Assembly: GCA_013202925.1 (NCBI GenBank) | Contig: JABMRA010000080.1 | Coordinates: forward strand, 1 to 12,033 | Direction of reading: 5' to 3' | Length of the DNA: 12,033 nucleotides | DNA from: Candidatus Omnitrophota bacterium | GTDB taxonomy: Bacteria; Omnitrophota; Gorgyraeia; Gorgyraeales; Gorgyraeaceae | Shown: piece after piece, positions 1-7,496 of the stretch | Numbering within the stretch: position 1 is the first letter of the stretch | Layout: every line of letters begins with the position of its first letter | Translations under genes and position numbers: made by a program | Notes under the pieces: generated by a model | What the model was told of the DNA's origin: nothing | What the model saw: only the letters and a program-made list of their open reading frames with translations | The model's database searches: none

Positions 1-10
1 CTCATTAAAT

Positions 11-958
11 ATGACCAAAGACAAATTTGAACTAAACCTGGCCAAATTAAAGACCTATCCGATATCCAAAAGGAAGAGTAAGGTCCGGCACCAGGATTTT
101 GCAAAACCGCCTTCCAAAGGCGCCAGCTTCTCTGATTTTTATGATTCTCTTCCTAACATATTGTCAGCTAATCACTTCAGGCGGGTCGTGGATGCCATTG
201 TCGCAGCGTGCAAAAAGAAGAAACCTGTCGTAGTCATGATGGGCGCCCATGTGGTTAAATGCGGGCTCAACCCAGTGATAATAGAGCTTTTAAAGAAAGG
301 GGTAATTACCGCGATTGCCATGAATGGCTCAGGCGCGATACATGATTTTGAGATCGCCCTCATAGGAAAGACATCAGAGGATGTGGATGAAGCGCTCGAG
401 GACGGAAGTTTTGGCATGGCAAAAGAGACCGCGCTGTATCTGAACGGCGCGATAGGCGAGGCAGTAGAAAGGGATATCGGGGCTGGCCGCGCGATCGGAC
501 AGGTCATCAAAGAGGAAAAACTCCCATTTAAAAACCTGAGCCTTTTATATAATTGCGTCAAGGAAGATATACCCGCTACAGTGCACATTGCCATAGGCAC
601 CGACATCATCCATCAGCACCCAAGCTGCGATGGCGCAAATCTAGGCGAGGCATCGCTCAGGGATTTTCACAGTTTCATTGAAGTTGTTTCAGGGCTTGGA
701 GACGGCGGCGTGGTGTTGAATATCGGTTCTTCAGTGATCCTGCCAGAGGTATTTTTAAAGGCAGTAAACGTGGCGAGGAATCTCGGCAGCAAGATAAAGA
801 ATTTCACGGCATGTAATTTTGACATGATATATCATTACAGGCCTTACCATAATGTAGTAAAGAGGCCGATACGTTCAGGCGGGGCAGGTTATACCATTAT
901 CGGACAACACGAGATACTCATACCGCTCCTTGCCCAGTCTGTCATCGAGAGATTATGA
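11..958 (+). CDS. Deoxyhypusine synthase-like protein of unknown function
   Basis: A 315-residue soluble protein without signal peptide or membrane segment. Its layout recalls the NAD-binding fold of deoxyhypusine synthase. Around residues 73-115, a stretch GAHVVKCGLNP is followed by a hydrophobic strand and NGSGAIHDFEIAL, resembling the synthase's SSG...TTAGG...D segment. Around residues 232-260, GDGGVVLNIGSSVILPE resembles its later glycine-rich strand. I do not see the family's catalytic lysine context (SWGKI), and bacteria lack eIF5A, so the true reaction is unknown. Its stop overlaps the hldA start as ATGA, which implies co-translation and a possible link to core-sugar metabolism. No ribosome site is visible in the 10 bases before the ATG and the reading frame is open to the window edge, so a slightly earlier start cannot be excluded. 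The family resemblance comes from motif reading only. Confidence 0.6.
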   Translation: MTKDKFELNLAKLKTYPISKRKSKVRHQDFAKPPSKGASFSDFYDSLPNILSANHFRRVVDAIVAACKKKKPVVVMMGAHVVKCGLNPVIIELLKKGVITAIAMNGSGAIHDFEIALIGKTSEDVDEALEDGSFGMAKETALYLNGAIGEAVERDIGAGRAIGQVIKEEKLPFKNLSLLYNCVKEDIPATVHIAIGTDIIHQHPSCDGANLGEASLRDFHSFIEVVSGLGDGGVVLNIGSSVILPEVFLKAVNVARNLGSKIKNFTACNFDMIYHYRPYHNVVKRPIRSGGAGYTIIGQHEILIPLLAQSVIERL

Positions 959-1932
959 AGAAAAAGGATAAGTTTAAAAAAATTATATCAAGGTTTTCAA
1001 AGGTCAGGGCCCTTGTAATAGGAGACCTTATACTGGATGAATTTTTGTGGGGAGACGTCTCAAGGATCTCGCCTGAGGCGCCGGTGCCTGTGGTGTGGGT
1101 GCGCTCAGAGTCATTTATGCCGGGCGGCGCGGCAAACGTGGCAAATAATATATATGCCCTCGGAGGAAAGGTACACCTGGCAGGAGTCGTCGGGACAGAC
1201 GAAAGAGGCAGGATCCTTACACAGGAGCTTGAAAAAAAAGGCATTAATGTGGGAGGCATAGTTATAGATGGCGAAAGGCCTACTACATTGAAGACAAGGG
1301 TCATTGCGCATCACCAGCAGATGGTTAGGATCGATAAAGAGAAGATGGACGGTTTAGACAGCGGACTGATCACGCAGATGATCGATTATGCCAAAGAGAT
1401 AATCGACGACATAGACGCTATTATAATAGAGGACTACGGCAAAGGCGTTATCACGCCCAGGCTTTTAAAGGAGATCCTAAGGCTGGCGCGGAGGCACAAG
1501 AAAATAGTCATCGTTGATCCCAAGGAAGAACATTTTCGTTATTATAAAGGCGTAACAGCGATTACCCCAAATCATCATGAGGCATCGAAGGTCACGGGCA
1601 TAAAGGTCAAAGACAACGACAGCCTTATCAATATAGGAAATGCGCTTTTGAATAAACTGAAATGCGAGGCAGTGCTAATGACCCTGGGTGAGAACGGCAT
1701 GCAGCTTTTTGAGAAAAAAGGCCGCATCACGCATATACCTACGGTTGCGCAGGACGTCTTTGATGTCTCCGGCGCAGGCGATACAGTGATAGGCACGTTC
1801 ACACTGGCGCTCGCGGCAGGCGCAGGCATGATAGACGCAGCCCGCATCTCGAATTTTGCAGCAGGGGCTGTGGTGGGCAAGGTCGGTATTGCCGTAGTGA
1901 CACAAAAGGAACTTCTATCCAAGATAAAATAG
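955..1932 (+). CDS. hldA: D-glycero-beta-D-manno-heptose-7-phosphate kinase, single-domain (HldA / RfaE domain I)
   Basis: A PfkB/ribokinase-family sugar kinase that phosphorylates heptose 7-phosphate at C1 on the way to ADP-heptose for the LPS inner core; cytoplasmic. The N-terminus carries GDLILDEFLWGDVSRISPEA (residues 23-42), typical of HldE kinase domains, followed by substrate-binding GGAANVANN. The C-terminal signature DVSGAGDT holds the probable catalytic base Asp276. At 325 residues it matches only the kinase half of bifunctional HldE. No adenylyltransferase half follows, so a separate HldC must lie outside the window. The start overlaps the preceding stop by ATGA, with a GAGAG purine stretch at 947-951 as the likely ribosome site. 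Seventeen bases separate it from kdsB. Another PfkB sugar kinase is possible, but the core-sugar neighbourhood and the N-terminal signature favour heptose. Confidence 0.88.
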   Translation: MKKKDKFKKIISRFSKVRALVIGDLILDEFLWGDVSRISPEAPVPVVWVRSESFMPGGAANVANNIYALGGKVHLAGVVGTDERGRILTQELEKKGINVGGIVIDGERPTTLKTRVIAHHQQMVRIDKEKMDGLDSGLITQMIDYAKEIIDDIDAIIIEDYGKGVITPRLLKEILRLARRHKKIVIVDPKEEHFRYYKGVTAITPNHHEASKVTGIKVKDNDSLINIGNALLNKLKCEAVLMTLGENGMQLFEKKGRITHIPTVAQDVFDVSGAGDTVIGTFTLALAAGAGMIDAARISNFAAGAVVGKVGIAVVTQKELLSKIK

Positions 1933-1948
1933 GGCGGGGGCAACGATA

Positions 1949-2707
1949 ATGGAAGCAATGGGAATAATTCCAGCGAGATACGGAGCAACAAGATTTGAGG
2001 GAAAACTTCTGGCAGATTTGTGCGGCAAGCCAGTTATCCAGCACACATGGGAAAACGCCAAAAAATCCAAATCAATAGAAGACCTCATAATCGCGACTGA
2101 TGATAAGCGCATATATAATGCCTGTAAGGGATTTGGCGCAAAGGTGAGCTATACCTCAAAGGCGCACAGGAGCGGCTCGGACAGGCTTACTGAACTGGCA
2201 AGCTCTATTGACGCAAAGGTCATTGTCAATATCCAGGCAGATGAGCCGCTCATACATCCGAGCATGATAGACGATGTGGTGAGTCCTCTCCTGAAAGGCA
2301 AGGATATACAGATGACAACCCTTTGTCATAAGATCGCAAAAGAGCACGAGCTTTACGACAAAAACATCGTGAAGGTCGTGATGGATAGAAAGGGATTTGC
2401 CCTGTATTTTTCCCGCGCGGCCATTCCGTACAAACCGCGCTCAATAGACAACGGAAAGCCGATAAAGAATCACTACAAACACATCGGCATTTACGCATAC
2501 GTCAGGGATTTTCTTTTTACATTCAAGAGCCTGCCTCAATCCCCGCTGGAAAAGGCGGAAAAATTAGAACAGCTGCGGGTAATCGAAAACGGCTACAAGA
2601 TAAAGGTCATAGAGACCAGGTTCGACACGGTCGGCATAGACACGCCCGAGGACCTATTAAAGGCAACCGAGCTCATAAAGGGCTCAAAGCAGCTTAGCTT
2701 CCTGTAG
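1949..2707 (+). CDS. kdsB: 3-deoxy-manno-octulosonate cytidylyltransferase (CMP-KDO synthetase)
   Basis: Activates KDO with CTP to CMP-KDO, the donor for KDO transferases at the inner membrane. At 252 residues it is full length for the family. The nucleotide-binding loop IIPARYGATRFEGK lies at residues 6-19; the usual Pro after the Phe is Glu here. RSGSDRLTE follows in the middle of the N-terminal half, and NIQADEPLI carries the metal-binding Asp98-Glu99 pair. GIDTPEDL near the C-terminus is also typical. The start at 1949 is supported by a G-rich ribosome site (GGGCGGGGG, 1932-1940) nine or so bases upstream; Met4 at 1958 would match the usual family N-terminus but is less well spaced. CTP is made by the next gene, pyrG, so enzyme and substrate supplier are neighbours. 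Confidence 0.95.
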   Translation: MEAMGIIPARYGATRFEGKLLADLCGKPVIQHTWENAKKSKSIEDLIIATDDKRIYNACKGFGAKVSYTSKAHRSGSDRLTELASSIDAKVIVNIQADEPLIHPSMIDDVVSPLLKGKDIQMTTLCHKIAKEHELYDKNIVKVVMDRKGFALYFSRAAIPYKPRSIDNGKPIKNHYKHIGIYAYVRDFLFTFKSLPQSPLEKAEKLEQLRVIENGYKIKVIETRFDTVGIDTPEDLLKATELIKGSKQLSFL

Positions 2708-2710
2708 CGA

Positions 2711-2726
2711 TTCACGAATCACGAAT
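2711..2726 (+). repeat. Two-copy tandem heptamer TCACGAA in the kdsB-pyrG gap
   Basis: Two perfect copies of TCACGAA (2712-2718 and 2719-2725) fill most of the 21-base gap between the kdsB stop and the pyrG ATG. The 7-base period is the same as in the hairpin repeats after receivers 2 and 3, although the unit differs. No purine-rich ribosome site is visible here. Two copies are few, so it may be chance or a remnant. Confidence 0.45.
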
Positions 2727-2728
2727 AT

Positions 2729-4327
2729 ATGGCGAAATACATCTTTATAACAGGCGGCGTTGTCTCAAGTCTTGGCAAAGGCATCACCTCTGCCTCCATA
2801 GGAAAACTCCTCGAATCAAAGGGCTTCAAGATCACCATCCAGAAATGCGACCCCTATCTAAACGTTGACCCAGGCACCATGAATCCATTTCAGCACGGCG
2901 AGGTCTATGTTATTGACGACGGCACTGAGACTGACCTTGACCTTGGCCACTACGAACGCTTCACAAGCGCTGCAATGGGAAAGGAAAACAATATTACCAC
3001 CGGCAAGGTCTATCACTCTGTGATTACGAAAGAACGCCGCGGCGACTATCTAGGCGCCACTGTTCAGGTCGTCCCGCACATCACGAACGAGATCATCTCC
3101 CATATAAAAAAGGTTTCACATGGCAAGGACATCGACATCGTAATATGTGAGATCGGCGGGACCGTGGGTGACATTGAAAGCCTTCCGTTTCTCGAGGCAA
3201 TCAGGCAATTCAAACAGCACGTCGGAAAGGGCAATGCTATAAATATCCACGTGACGCTTGTGCCGTATATAAAGGCAGCAGAGGAGGTAAAGACCAAACC
3301 CACACAGCACAGCGTTGGCAAATTAAGAGAGATAGGGATCCAGCCGGAGATACTTGTCTGCAGGACAGAAAGGCCTCTTTCAAAAAAGGTAAAGCAAAAG
3401 ATATCCCTGTTCTGCAATGTTGACGAGGACGCTGTAATGGACGCGCCTGATGTAAAGGACATATACGAGGTCCCGCTGTTGTTTCAGAAGCAGGGACTGG
3501 GCAAGACAATATTGCGGCTGCTTGAAATGAGATACAAGGAAGGCGACCTGACTGCCTGGCGCGACAAGGTGGTAAAAAGGGCCCTGCATCCTTCCAGGAA
3601 GGTTTCAATAGCAGTGGTCGGAAAATACATGGAGCTCAACGACGCCTATAAATCGATCTACGAAGCGCTAAAACACGCAGGTGTCGCGAATGACGCAAGG
3701 ATGGATATTAAAAAAATAGATTCCGAAGAGATAGAAGAAAAGGGCGCTGATAGATTATTAAAAGGCGTGGATGGTATTTTGGTGCCGGGCGGTTTTGGGA
3801 CGCGCGGTATCGAGGGCAAGATAAAGGCAATAAAATTCGCAAGGGAGAAGAATGTCCCGTTCCTCGGGATATGCCTCGGCATGCAGTGCGCAGTCATAGA
3901 ATTCGCAAGAGGGGTGTGCGGCCTTAAAAAGGCGAATTCCACTGAGTTTGACAAGTCCACCCCGTATCCGGTAATAAGTCTTCTTGAAGAACAGAAAAGG
4001 GTCAAGGCAATGGGCGCTACGATGCGCCTCGGCGCCTATCCGTGCAAATTGGAAAAACCCAGCAAGGCCTACGAGGCATACGGCAAAGAAAAGATCTCGG
4101 AAAGACACAGACATAGATACGAATTTGATATACACTATAAAAGAAGCATGGAAAAAGAGGGGCTTTTGGTTTCAGGCACATCGCCCGACCTGCGGCTGGT
4201 GGAGATAATCGAGGTCAAGAATCACCCGTGGTTTGTCGCGTGCCAGTTCCACCCGGAATTTAAATCAAAGCCTGACGATTGCCACCCATTGTTTAAAAAT
4301 TTCGTGAGAAAGGCACTAAAAACTTGA
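2729..4327 (+). CDS. pyrG: CTP synthase (glutamine-hydrolysing)
   Basis: Converts UTP to CTP using ATP and glutamine ammonia; cytoplasmic, acting as a tetramer or filament in characterised relatives. The 532 residues are close to the usual 535-550. The N-terminal synthetase domain opens with KYIFITGGVVSSLGKGI (residues 3-19), with the ATP-binding SLGKG loop, then KCDPYLNVDPGTMNP and HGEVYV. The C-terminal class I glutamine amidotransferase domain, from about residue 290, has the oxyanion strand GGFGTRG, nucleophile Cys382 in GICLGMQ, and the His508/Glu510 pair in FHPEF. All catalytic residues are present. The ATG follows a heptamer tandem rather than a clear Shine-Dalgarno, so initiation may be weak or depend on coupling from kdsB. 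Its place inside a KDO cluster fits the CTP need of KdsB; pyrG next to kdsA is common in Gram-negatives. Confidence 0.98.
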   Translation: MAKYIFITGGVVSSLGKGITSASIGKLLESKGFKITIQKCDPYLNVDPGTMNPFQHGEVYVIDDGTETDLDLGHYERFTSAAMGKENNITTGKVYHSVITKERRGDYLGATVQVVPHITNEIISHIKKVSHGKDIDIVICEIGGTVGDIESLPFLEAIRQFKQHVGKGNAINIHVTLVPYIKAAEEVKTKPTQHSVGKLREIGIQPEILVCRTERPLSKKVKQKISLFCNVDEDAVMDAPDVKDIYEVPLLFQKQGLGKTILRLLEMRYKEGDLTAWRDKVVKRALHPSRKVSIAVVGKYMELNDAYKSIYEALKHAGVANDARMDIKKIDSEEIEEKGADRLLKGVDGILVPGGFGTRGIEGKIKAIKFAREKNVPFLGICLGMQCAVIEFARGVCGLKKANSTEFDKSTPYPVISLLEEQKRVKAMGATMRLGAYPCKLEKPSKAYEAYGKEKISERHRHRYEFDIHYKRSMEKEGLLVSGTSPDLRLVEIIEVKNHPWFVACQFHPEFKSKPDDCHPLFKNFVRKALKT

Positions 4328-4329
4328 TC

Positions 4330-5157
4330 ATGACAAAAGAGATAAAGGTAAAAAATGTAAAGATAGGCGGCAAAAATCCCCTGGTCCTGATCGCGGGGCC
4401 GTGCGTGATTGAAAATGAAAAACACGCCCTGGACCACGCAAAGGCCATAAAGGAGATCTGCGAAAAAGAAAAGATCCCTTTTATATTTAAAGCCAGCTAT
4501 GACAAGGCGAACCGCTCGAATGTGAAATCCTACAGGGGCCCTGGCATTGATGAAGGCCTGGAAATTCTCGCAAAGATCAAAAGCGACCTGGCCGTGCCGA
4601 TATTGAGTGATGTCCACTGCAGGACCGAGCTTGAGAAGGCGAGCAAGGTCCTGGACATTATTCAGATCCCTGCATTCCTGTGCAGGCAGACTGATTTTGT
4701 CACAGAGGTCGCAAAGACAGCAAAGATAGTCAACGTAAAGAAAGGCCAGTTCCTGGCGCCATGGGATATAAAGAATATAATAGAAAAGGTGGAGAGGGCC
4801 GGAAATAAAAATATAGTCATTACAGAGCGCGGCACCACATTCGGCTACAATAATCTCGTTAGCGACATGCGGTCTCTGCAGATAATGCGCGAATACGGCT
4901 ATCCTGTCATCTATGATGCAACACACAGCGCCCAGCTTCCAGGGGGCGAGGGCGATGCCTCAGGAGGAGAGAGAAAATTCGTGCCTGGCCTTTCACGGGC
5001 AGCAGTTGCAATGGGCTGCGATGGCCTGTTTCTGGAGGTCCACAAGGATCCGGACAAGGCGCCCTGCGACGGCCCGAACATGATCACGCTGGATGCGCTT
5101 GGAAAATTACTAAAGAACGTAAAACAGATTAACGTTGTCATTGCGAAGATGGCTTAA
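4330..5157 (+). CDS. kdsA: 3-deoxy-8-phosphooctulonate synthase (KDO-8-P synthase), metal-dependent type
   Basis: Condenses phosphoenolpyruvate with arabinose 5-phosphate to KDO 8-phosphate in the cytoplasm. It is a DAHP-synthase-like TIM barrel of 275 residues. AGPCVIE at 22-28 carries Cys25, and His199 (DATHSAQLPGG), Glu236 (LFLEVH) and Asp247 (CDGPN) complete the metal site. All four lie exactly 14 residues after the Aquifex aeolicus ligands Cys11, His185, Glu222 and Asp233, so this is the metal-dependent class; E. coli KdsA has Asn at the Cys position. I place the start at ATG 4330, two bases after the pyrG stop. An in-frame TTG at 4324 overlaps that stop by four bases and is better spaced from GAGAAAGG (4306-4313), so it is a real alternative giving 277 residues. 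The last six codons before the stop (VIAKMA) lie in the left end of a repeat element. Confidence 0.97.
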   Translation: MTKEIKVKNVKIGGKNPLVLIAGPCVIENEKHALDHAKAIKEICEKEKIPFIFKASYDKANRSNVKSYRGPGIDEGLEILAKIKSDLAVPILSDVHCRTELEKASKVLDIIQIPAFLCRQTDFVTEVAKTAKIVNVKKGQFLAPWDIKNIIEKVERAGNKNIVITERGTTFGYNNLVSDMRSLQIMREYGYPVIYDATHSAQLPGGEGDASGGERKFVPGLSRAAVAMGCDGLFLEVHKDPDKAPCDGPNMITLDALGKLLKNVKQINVVIAKMA

Positions 5158-5234
5158 AATGCAAGCTCATGAAGCCCGCTTCGCGTGCGAAGCGGGCTTC
5201 GGAAGCTACCTTATAAGGCTACCCTCGCAATGAC
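5137..5234. repeat. MITE-like palindromic element, copy 1 (98 bp)
   Basis: Perfect 10-base terminal inverted repeats, GTCATTGCGA (5137-5146) and TCGCAATGAC (5225-5234), enclose a 30-base central palindrome at 5171-5200. The palindrome arms are GAAGCCCGCTTCGC and its complement around a 2-base GT loop. Each arm is itself a small hairpin (GAAGC-CC-GCTTC), so two alternative folds exist. The left terminus overlaps the last codons and stop of kdsA. No transposase is encoded, and no T-run follows the palindrome, so it is not an obvious intrinsic terminator. A second copy with the same architecture lies at 11611-11709. A further right-end-like motif, CCTCCAATGACG, sits at 5251-5262. The rest of the kdsA-kdsD gap (5235-5279) holds only the kdsD ribosome site. 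Confidence 0.85.
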
Positions 5235-5279
5235 GAAGTGGAGGGCGACTCCTCCAATGACGCTATGAGGTAAAATATT

Positions 5280-6239
5280 ATGTTGAAGAAACGCGCGAAA
5301 CAGGTTTTGAAGATCGAGGCCGATTCTATAAGACGGCTCTCCAGCCGCATAAACAAGGATTTTGAGAGGGCGGTCAATCTGATCTTTGCCTGCAAGGGAA
5401 TGGTCGTTGTAACAGGCATGGGTAAGGCTGGTATCATTGGCAACAAGATCTCCTCGACCCTTGCTTCTACCGGGACGCCGAGCCTGTGGCTTCATTCAGC
5501 AGAGGCGATCCATGGCGACCTGGGCAGGGTAAAAAAGCAGGACATCATAGTGGCAATTTCAAATAGCGGAGAGACAGAGGAGATCGTAAAATTGATCCCC
5601 AATATAAAAAAAATCGGGGCCAAATTGATCGCCGTAACAGGCAATACGCGTTCTACGCTTGCGAAAAACAGTGACGCCACCCTGAACGTCTCTATCAAAA
5701 AAGAGGCCTGCCCTCTGGGCCTGGCGCCTATGGCCAGCACCACAACAATGCTTGCAATGGGCGATGCCCTCTGCGCCGCGCTTATCGATAAGAGGGGATT
5801 CAAAAAAACAGATTTTGCGTTCCTGCATCCAGGGGGAAACCTCGGAAAACAGCTGCTGCTGACAGTAGAAGACATAATGCGAAAAGGCCCGGCAAACCCA
5901 ATAGTGAAAGAGGGCACAAGGGTCAAGAGCGTGCTTTTAAAGATAACCTCTGCCAGGGCAGGCAGCGCCACGGTCGTGGATGCCAAAGGAATATTAAAAG
6001 GCATTTTTACAGACGGAGACCTGAGAAGGCATCTGGAAGATGGCGGGGGCCTTTCAAAGAAAAAGGTAAGCCAGGTAATGACGAAAAATCCAAAGGCGCT
6101 GAAGAAAGGCCGGCTTGCAGTTGAGGCGCTCAGGATTTTGCGCGAATATAAAATCGATGAGATCCCGATAGTGGATGAAAAAGGCCGCGCAATAGGCCTC
6201 GTGGACGTCCAGGATCTATTAAAGGCAGGACTTGTATGA
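5280..6239 (+). CDS. kdsD: Arabinose-5-phosphate isomerase (SIS domain plus two CBS domains)
   Basis: Interconverts ribulose 5-phosphate and arabinose 5-phosphate, the first committed substrate for KDO. The 319 residues comprise an N-terminal SIS domain (about 30-175) and a CBS pair (about 198-255 and 262-319). Lys49 (GMGKAG), Glu101 (SNSGETEEI), Glu142 (KKEACPLGLAP) and His183 (LHPGGNLG) all sit ten residues before the active-site Lys59, Glu111, Glu152 and His193 of E. coli KdsD, so the active site is intact. The CBS pair is the usual regulatory or oligomerising tail. The start is supported by TGAGG (5266-5270) nine bases upstream. A 122-base gap occupied mostly by a repeat element separates it from kdsA, and kdsC overlaps its stop by ATGA. 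Paralogues such as GutQ exist, but the KDO cluster makes KdsD the natural call. Confidence 0.96.
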   Translation: MLKKRAKQVLKIEADSIRRLSSRINKDFERAVNLIFACKGMVVVTGMGKAGIIGNKISSTLASTGTPSLWLHSAEAIHGDLGRVKKQDIIVAISNSGETEEIVKLIPNIKKIGAKLIAVTGNTRSTLAKNSDATLNVSIKKEACPLGLAPMASTTTMLAMGDALCAALIDKRGFKKTDFAFLHPGGNLGKQLLLTVEDIMRKGPANPIVKEGTRVKSVLLKITSARAGSATVVDAKGILKGIFTDGDLRRHLEDGGGLSKKKVSQVMTKNPKALKKGRLAVEALRILREYKIDEIPIVDEKGRAIGLVDVQDLLKAGLV

Positions 6240-6751
6240 TAGAAGAGCGCGCGAAAAAAATAAAACTACTGATACTCGACGTGGACGGCGTTTTAACAGA
6301 CGGCCGCATTGTCTATGACAATTTCGGCGACGAGCTGAAGTTTTTCAATGTAAATGACGGCCTCGGCGTATATCTCCTTCGCAAGGCCGGCATAAAGACA
6401 GTTATTATCACTGCGAAAAAGACCAGGGCAGTTTTAAAACGCGCCAAGGACATGCGCGTCGCGGCAGTGTATTCAAACCACTATAAACTTAAAGTCTATG
6501 AAAAGGTCCTTAAAAAATTCAAAGTAAAAAACGAAGAGGTCTGCTTTATGGGTGATGACCTCCTGGACCTGCCTCTAATAAAAAGGGCTGGATTTGCAGT
6601 GGCCCCTCCAAATGCCATGAAGTCAGCCAAGAATTCCGCGCACTACATCACCCAGAGACACGGCGGCAAAGGCGCGGTCCGCGAACTCACCGAGATAATC
6701 CTCAAATCCCAGGGCCTCTGGGAAAAGGCAATTTCCGCGTATACAAAATGA
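6236..6751 (+). CDS. kdsC: 3-deoxy-manno-octulosonate-8-phosphatase (HAD family)
   Basis: Removes the phosphate from KDO 8-phosphate to release KDO for KdsB; cytoplasmic, with tetrameric C0-type HAD relatives. At 171 residues it is the usual cap-less size. Motif I is LDVDGVLTDG with nucleophile Asp15 and general acid Asp17. Motif II lies in IITAKKTRAV, where E. coli has a serine-containing SGR loop. Motif III is the Lys in HYKLKVYEK, and motif IV is GDDLLDLP with Asp107 and Asp108. The tail with QRHGGKGAVRELTEIIL is typical of KdsC. Its ATG overlaps the kdsD stop, with GGCAGGA at 6224-6230 as ribosome site, and its own stop overlaps the next ATG, so three genes are translationally coupled. 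The LptC/LptA genes often found next are absent; a beta-barrel-like gene takes their place. Confidence 0.95.
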   Translation: MIEERAKKIKLLILDVDGVLTDGRIVYDNFGDELKFFNVNDGLGVYLLRKAGIKTVIITAKKTRAVLKRAKDMRVAAVYSNHYKLKVYEKVLKKFKVKNEEVCFMGDDLLDLPLIKRAGFAVAPPNAMKSAKNSAHYITQRHGGKGAVRELTEIILKSQGLWEKAISAYTK

Positions 6752-7416
6752 GGACATTTTTCGCTATTATATTGATCGTGGAGATCATCGCATTTTTCTG
6801 CTCTGATGCGCTTGCATTCGATGACGAGGACTGGCAGTACTGGGGCACGGTGAACGCGTCCTGTAAGATCTCTGAGGGATGGAAGCTGGACCTCGAAGAG
6901 GAGGCGCGCTGGGGAGATGATATGCATAACCCCTATTATAATCACACTGATGCAGGATTTGCGTATTCAGGACTGGCAGACTGGTTTGATCTTAGTCTGA
7001 ATTATAGGCATATAAAGGAAGAAAAGTCCAATGACTGGAAGACAGAATACAGGCCTCATGTAAATGGAACTATAAAATGGAAGCTTTGGGATTTTTCATT
7101 TAGCGATCGCTCAAGATTTGAGTTTAGAGAAAGACAGGATTCAGACGAAGTCTGGCAGTACAGAAATAAACTCTCGCTAAAACCTCCCCTCAGCCTCACG
7201 AAATACAAGATCCAGCCCTATATCGCAGACGAGACCTTTTTTGACTCTGACTCAAAAGAGCTCAACAGAAATCGTCTCTACTCCGGCATTTCCTTCAACA
7301 TCTTCAAGCAACTAAAAGGCGACATCTACTATCTCTGGCAGCGCTCCAAATCCTCATCCAGCGGCAAATGGACCGACATAAACGCCGTCGGCACAAAACT
7401 CAAGATTTCATTTTAA
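6748..7416 (+). CDS. Exported DUF2490-like protein, probable outer-membrane beta-barrel
   Basis: A 222-residue protein with a clear signal peptide: MRTFF, a hydrophobic core to about residue 17, then CSDALA with likely cleavage after Ala23. The mature part alternates polar and aromatic residues in strand-like blocks rich in Trp, Tyr and Arg, for example WQYWGTVNASC, LNYRHIKEE and DIYYLWQRS. It ends in KLKISF, a C-terminal Phe of the kind recognised by the outer-membrane assembly machinery. This pattern fits DUF2490, small barrels of unknown function. It overlaps kdsC by ATGA, so it is co-translated with the KDO genes, suggesting a job at the LPS-bearing surface; that link is inference. Cys18 lies in the signal peptide without a proper lipobox, so I do not call a lipoprotein. 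Family assignment is by pattern only. Confidence 0.75.
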   Translation: MRTFFAIILIVEIIAFFCSDALAFDDEDWQYWGTVNASCKISEGWKLDLEEEARWGDDMHNPYYNHTDAGFAYSGLADWFDLSLNYRHIKEEKSNDWKTEYRPHVNGTIKWKLWDFSFSDRSRFEFRERQDSDEVWQYRNKLSLKPPLSLTKYKIQPYIADETFFDSDSKELNRNRLYSGISFNIFKQLKGDIYYLWQRSKSSSSGKWTDINAVGTKLKISF

Positions 7417-7496
7417 ATTTAAAATCAAGTTCATAACCTCTTGTCTTGTAAGGAGAAGCATATTAATAAATTCTTGTTGTACGCTGCCAATAAAAG

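Noticed and set aside
4222..4926. Long open frame of 234 codons on the minus strand over pyrG and kdsA
   Set aside because: It is antisense to two unmistakable enzymes, has no ribosome site or family-like motifs, and its composition is that of a codon shadow.
5171..5200. Palindrome after kdsA as an intrinsic terminator
   Set aside because: No T-run follows on either strand, and the identical palindrome recurs inside a second repeat element, so it is better explained as the core of the element.
7410..7425. 16-base AT palindrome ATTTTAAATTTAAAAT at the DUF2490 stop
   Set aside because: Only A and T, easily formed by chance in an AT-rich gene end, with no T-run placement suited to termination.
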